6,962 bases of DNA from Pyrinomonadaceae bacterium (GTDB taxonomy: Bacteria; Acidobacteriota; Blastocatellia; Pyrinomonadales; Pyrinomonadaceae), in NCBI GenBank assembly GCA_025929655.1, contig JAICPV010000114.1, positions 1 to 6,962 on the forward strand. Reading direction: 5' to 3'. The position numbers and the translations under genes were made by a program. Every line of letters begins with the position of its first letter. Within the stretch, counting starts at the first letter, position 1. Of this stretch, positions 6,907 to 6,962 are shown piece after piece. The notes beneath the pieces were generated by a model. It ran no database searches and was not told the origin of the DNA. It worked only from the letters and a program-made list of their open reading frames with translations.

Positions 6907-6939
6907 TTTTGCATCTACAATCCTTGTTGGATTGCAAAA
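6907..6939. promoter_or_regulatory. Imperfect palindrome upstream of the M36 peptidase gene
   Basis: CAATCC (6918-6923) and GGATTG (6929-6934) form a perfect 6-bp inverted repeat with a 5-base centre. An outer TTTTG (6907-6911) matches CAAAA (6935-6939) if a 6-base bulge is allowed. It sits about 110-140 bases before the ATG, where an operator would be expected. It has no T-tract that would make it a terminator. The function is unknown. Confidence 0.3.
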
Positions 6940-6962
6940 GGCCTTCGAATAGTTGGCAGGAA

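Noticed and set aside
1..6962. The three genes considered as a dedicated pilus-linked secretion or defence system
   Set aside because: The secretin gene is on the opposite strand with its own terminator, the two other genes are also separately transcribed, and no ATPase, pilin or effector-immunity pair is visible.

Overview
The window is a moderately GC-rich bacterial chromosome fragment. It carries the 3' end of a type IV pilus-type secretin gene on the + strand and two large genes for exported, repeat-rich proteins on the - strand. The organism is probably an acidobacterium of the Blastocatellia/Pyrinomonadaceae kind. That rests on the repeat style (D-Y-D-G-D-G ... A-V-F-R-P-S ... W-Y ... 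F/W-G-L-x-G-D-x-P-V-P, ending in Y-I/L-P), which I recall as abundant in that group, and on its pairing with a PilQ-like secretin and an M36 peptidase. It is inference, because no phylogenetic marker gene is present.

Layout. Positions 2-622 (+) hold the C-terminal 206 residues of a secretin, followed by a strong intrinsic terminator at 659-703. Positions 748-2181 (-) hold a 477-residue exported protein. It has an N-terminal membrane or signal segment, a CxxCH motif, a Reeler-like 'choice-of-anchor V' type domain, and six FG-GAP/VCBS-type repeats. This gene converges on the secretin gene. Positions 2182-2469 are intergenic. They carry the terminator of the upstream - strand gene (2416-2448) and a good sigma70-like promoter (2353-2381) for the 477-residue protein, which leaves a leader of roughly 165 bases. 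Positions 2470-6798 (-) hold a 1442-residue multidomain M36 (fungalysin-like) zinc metallopeptidase. Its order is signal anchor, FTP/PepSY propeptide, catalytic domain with HELTH and GEGWSD motifs, a CARDB-like domain, a MAM/immune-inhibitor-like jelly roll, and six FG-GAP-type repeats. Positions 6799-6962 are its upstream region, with a clear Shine-Dalgarno site and an imperfect palindrome.

How they fit together. The two - strand genes lie in tandem but are separated by a terminator and a new promoter, so they are probably independent transcription units. They are linked by the same kind of C-terminal six-repeat cassette. That cassette probably folds as a Ca-binding beta-propeller used for surface attachment or ligand binding outside the cytoplasm. 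The secretin gene is a separate unit on the other strand and need not be functionally related.

Points of interest are a roughly 100-residue foreign-looking module inside the M36 catalytic domain, the protein-specific uniformity of the two repeat cassettes (always WG in one, always FG in the other), and the CxxCH/Reeler/propeller combination. I see no RNA genes, CRISPR array, insertion sequence or phage genes, and no convincing new multi-gene system.
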